NCBI GenBank assembly: GCA_949126835.1
Contig: OX421505.1
Location: 10,573,283-10,637,282 of the forward strand
Direction of reading: 5' to 3'
DNA length: 64,000 bases
Origin: Anisus vortex
Lineage: Eukaryota; Mollusca; Gastropoda; Planorbidae
The notes beneath the pieces were generated by a model. The model was given only the letters and a program-made list of their open reading frames with translations. It searched no databases and was not told the origin of the DNA. Positions 61,402 to 64,000 of this stretch are shown one piece after another; position 1 is the stretch's first letter; each line of letters opens with the position of its first letter. Both the position numbers and the translations under genes were made by a program.

Positions 61402-62250
61402 CTGGTAAACCAGAAGATAAAGTCAGTTTCTCATGAAATGTTTTTCTTTTATGTCATTCATTGTATTGATTAACATTTATATTATTGTAAATATGGCAAT
61501 AAATAAACTATGTTTTGAAATATTGCAATATGAAACATTACAGAACAAAACTTCAAATTCTACTAGAAACAATCATACGTTGTAAGGTAAAAGGTAACTA
61601 TTGCATACATCAGTTGCACACACACCGGTATTTAACTTGAATACATCCACACTTGTGTTTGTTCAATTGATTATTGATGTGTTTTGAAAATTGTTTGTTT
61701 CTATGTCGTAATGTTATAATTTGGATGTCTTATTTTATGCTATGTAAAAGCTAAATCAGCTGAGATTATAACATTTTTTTTAAAAATATTCTTGATGTCA
61801 TAATTGAGACATCATAATAATCATATAATAACTGAAAATCATTAGTTAATGATACAGTGATCGGTTATAAATAAATTAAATTTTCTAAAGAATTATCTAT
61901 CAATTATTAATCGGTTCCACTTATTTGGGTAATTCATATCAATTCTGTGGGAATTGGTTATTGGTGGTAATAGTTTTATGGTCAACGTTGTACACACAAT
62001 AATCATAATTGTAAATATTAATTGATAAATAAATGTTTAATTAATAATCATTGATACGATAATGTGATAAGGGATTCCATAATAGCGACTTTGTTATTAA
62101 GGGGATATGTAATATATGGTTCATTTTAATCTTTAAAAGATTGTCCAATAGTCAATTAAATCTTACGAATAGTTTGGGAATTCGGTTCATTTTATGGGTA
62201 CTCTACAAAGAATTCCATACTTAACGCTGTCTGTAATTCCTTTGTGTCTT
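61402..62250 (+). other. 3' untranslated region of the LTR element
   Basis: This is about 850 bp of AT-rich sequence with no open frame of note. It holds no envelope-like gene. Confidence 0.7.
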
Positions 62251-62263
62251 AAGGGGGGGCGAG
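62251..62263 (+). promoter_or_regulatory. Polypurine tract
   Basis: AAGGGGGGGCGAG lies directly before the 3' LTR, the expected priming site for plus-strand DNA synthesis. A single C interrupts the purine run. Confidence 0.8.
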
Positions 62264-62860
62264 TGTTACGAGTAGATTTATTTCCATATTATATTGGTTT
62301 TGTTATTATTAACTAAAGTTAAAATGAAATAATCTTAAACCCGAAATGTTTCCGTGTTAGGAATAAAACATGCATATGTCTAGACACTACGTCATAGCGA
62401 TAAAATACGTGATATGCACGAGGGTGGAATACCGTTTAGTTTAGTTCTAGTTTGGGCGCTAATGTGGAAGAACTGTTTTTGACCACTTTCTTAAAGATAG
62501 GATTACGGCTTTACTCATCATAGAAGAATCTCAACTGATTAAGTTTCATTATAATACTGGTACATGTATTCTGTGGTATTGTTATATTTTATCATCTCAA
62601 CTTGTTGGAATAAAATTGTGTTCAATTTCAAACAGGATTGTGGATTTCCTATATATTAAGGTACAGTTTATCTAAATCACTTTATACACAAAAGATTCAT
62701 ATCGCCACGAGTCAAATAAACATCAAATCTAATTCAATAACATCAATATAAATTCTTATACAACCTTGTGAGATCCAAGATGGATATGAATCAAAATAAT
62801 ATATAATAATACATTACTAAAAATATCATCTAACGTCAGTAGCTGATTTCGCACGTGACA
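62264..62860 (+). repeat. 3' LTR
   Basis: 597 bp, the same length and apparently the same sequence as the 5' LTR. The CCAG duplication follows at 62861. Confidence 0.92.
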
Positions 62861-64000
62861 CCAGGGAGAGAGAGAGTGACCAGATAGTGTAGTGACTAGA
62901 AAGAGAGAGAGTGACCAGAGAGTGTAGTGACCAGAAAGAGAGAGAGTGACCAGAAAGAGAGAGAGTGACCAGAGAGTGTAGTGACCAGAAAGAGAGAGAG
63001 TGACCAGAGAGTGTAGTGACCAGAAAGAGAGTGACCAGAGAGTGTAGTGACCAGAAAGAGAGTGACCAGATAGTGTAGTGACCAGGGAGAGAGAGAGTGA
63101 CCAGATAGTGTAGTGACCAGAAAGAGAGTGACCAGACAGTGTAGTGAGCAGGGAGAGAGAGAGTGACCAGATAGTGTAGTGACCAGGGAGAGAGTGACCA
63201 GATAGTGTTGTGACCAGGGAGAGAGAGAGTGACCAGATAGTGTAGTGACCAGAAAGAGAGAGAGTGACCAGATAGTGTAGTGACCAGGGAGAGAGAGAGT
63301 GACCAGATAGTGTAGTGACCAGGGAGAGAGTGACCAGATAGTGTAGTGACCAGGGAGAGAGAGAGTGACCAGATAGTGTAGTGACCAGGGAGAGAGAGAG
63401 TGACCAGATAGTGTAGTGACCAGGGAGAGAGAGAGTGACCAGATAGTGTAGTGACCAGGGAGAGAGTGACCAGATAGTGTAGTGACCAGGGAGAGAGAGT
63501 GACCAGATAGTGTAGTGACCAGGGAGAGAGAGAGTGACCAGATAGTGTAATGACCAGGGAGAGAGAGAGTGACCAGATAGTGTAGTGACCAGAAAGAGAG
63601 AGAGTGACCAGATAGTGTAGTGACCAGGGAGAGAGAGAGTGACCAGAGAGTGATGTGACCAGAAAGAGAGAGAGTAACCAGATAGTGTAGCGACCAGAAA
63701 GAGAGAGAGTGACCAGATAGTGTAGTGACCAGAAAGAGAGAGAGTGACCAGATAGTGTAGTGACTAGAGAGTGTAGTGACCAGAAAGAGAGAGAGTGACC
63801 AGATAGTGTAGTGACCAGAAAGAGAGAGAGTGACCAGAGAGTGTAGTGACCAGGGAGAGAGAGAGTGAACAGATAGTGTAGTGACCAGAAAGAGAGAGAG
63901 TGACCAGAGAGTGTAGTGACCAGGGAGAGAGAGAGTGACCAGATAGTGTAGTGACCAGAAAGAGAGAGAGTGACCAGAGAGTGTTGTGACCAGAGAGTGT
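62861..64000. repeat. 35-bp minisatellite, right part
   Basis: It continues the array interrupted by the LTR element and runs off the window end. Variant units, such as GTGATGTGACC followed by TAGCGACC, recur in the same order here (about 63650-63690) and in the left part (about 55241-55285). Confidence 0.92.

Larger units (their letters stand above)
55710..62860 (+). mobile_element. Full-length Gmr1-type Ty3/gypsy LTR retrotransposon
   Basis: It is 7,151 bp with two 597-bp LTRs that appear identical, a tRNA-Pro-like primer-binding site, one gag-pol frame and a polypurine tract. It is flanked by a CCAG duplication (55706-55709 and 62861-62864) and inserted into the 35-bp minisatellite. The domain order gag-PR-INT-RT-RNaseH assigns it to the Gmr1-like group of Ty3/gypsy. 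There is no envelope-like frame. Every hallmark of a recent and possibly active copy is present. Confidence 0.92.

Noticed and set aside
61402..62263. Envelope gene for the LTR element
   Set aside because: No open frame of adequate length, signal peptide or transmembrane segment lies between RNase H and the 3' LTR.

Overview
The window is AT-rich eukaryotic intergenic DNA. No host gene with a convincing structure was found. A tRNA-derived SINE at 1.8-2.1 kb closely resembles a SINE common in heterobranch gastropods, and the CR1-like and CFDP2-type non-LTR remnants fit a mollusc, so a gastropod is the best guess. This is an inference from repeat families; no marker gene is present. Nearly every base that can be assigned belongs to transposable elements or tandem repeats.

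Layout. 0-5.3 kb: unassigned AT-rich DNA, a SINE, and a 2.2 kb hAT transposon with a perfect 8-bp target duplication and a CR1-like fragment nested inside it. 5.4-13.5 kb: array A, four head-to-tail copies of a Helitron-like element. 13.5-19.9 kb: remnants of a second hAT transposase, CR1-like 3' ends, and an endonuclease/RT retroelement that has lost its RT core. 19.96-22.9 kb: about 60 copies of a 49-bp minisatellite abutting that retroelement's 5' side. 23-25.7 kb: relics and a hAT MITE. 25.76-50.32 kb: array B, fourteen further head-to-tail copies of the same Helitron-like family, the last six forming three nearly identical 3,260-bp dimers. 50.3-54 kb: MITEs, a 51-copy 19-bp minisatellite, and SINE pieces. 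54.2-64 kb: a 35-bp minisatellite split by a full-length LTR retrotransposon.

Two systems stand out. First, the Helitron-like arrays: both start at the same 5' end and stop at the same 3' end (hairpin then CTTG or CTAG followed by T). Units carry a 5' subterminal microsatellite, a 14-bp palindrome and usually a 19-bp internal tandem repeat. Some contain a nested transposon of about 750 bp with 32-bp terminal inverted repeats, an 8-bp target duplication, a reconstructible empty site and a THAP-domain start, which suggests a P-superfamily derivative. Rolling-circle amplification followed by unequal exchange is the simplest explanation.

Second, the LTR retrotransposon at 55710-62860 has apparently identical 597-bp LTRs and one uninterrupted 1604-codon gag-pol frame. 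Its domain order is gag, protease, integrase, reverse transcriptase, RNase H. That is a Ty3/gypsy-type enzyme set in Ty1/copia-like order, the hallmark of Gmr1-type elements. It looks young and possibly competent.
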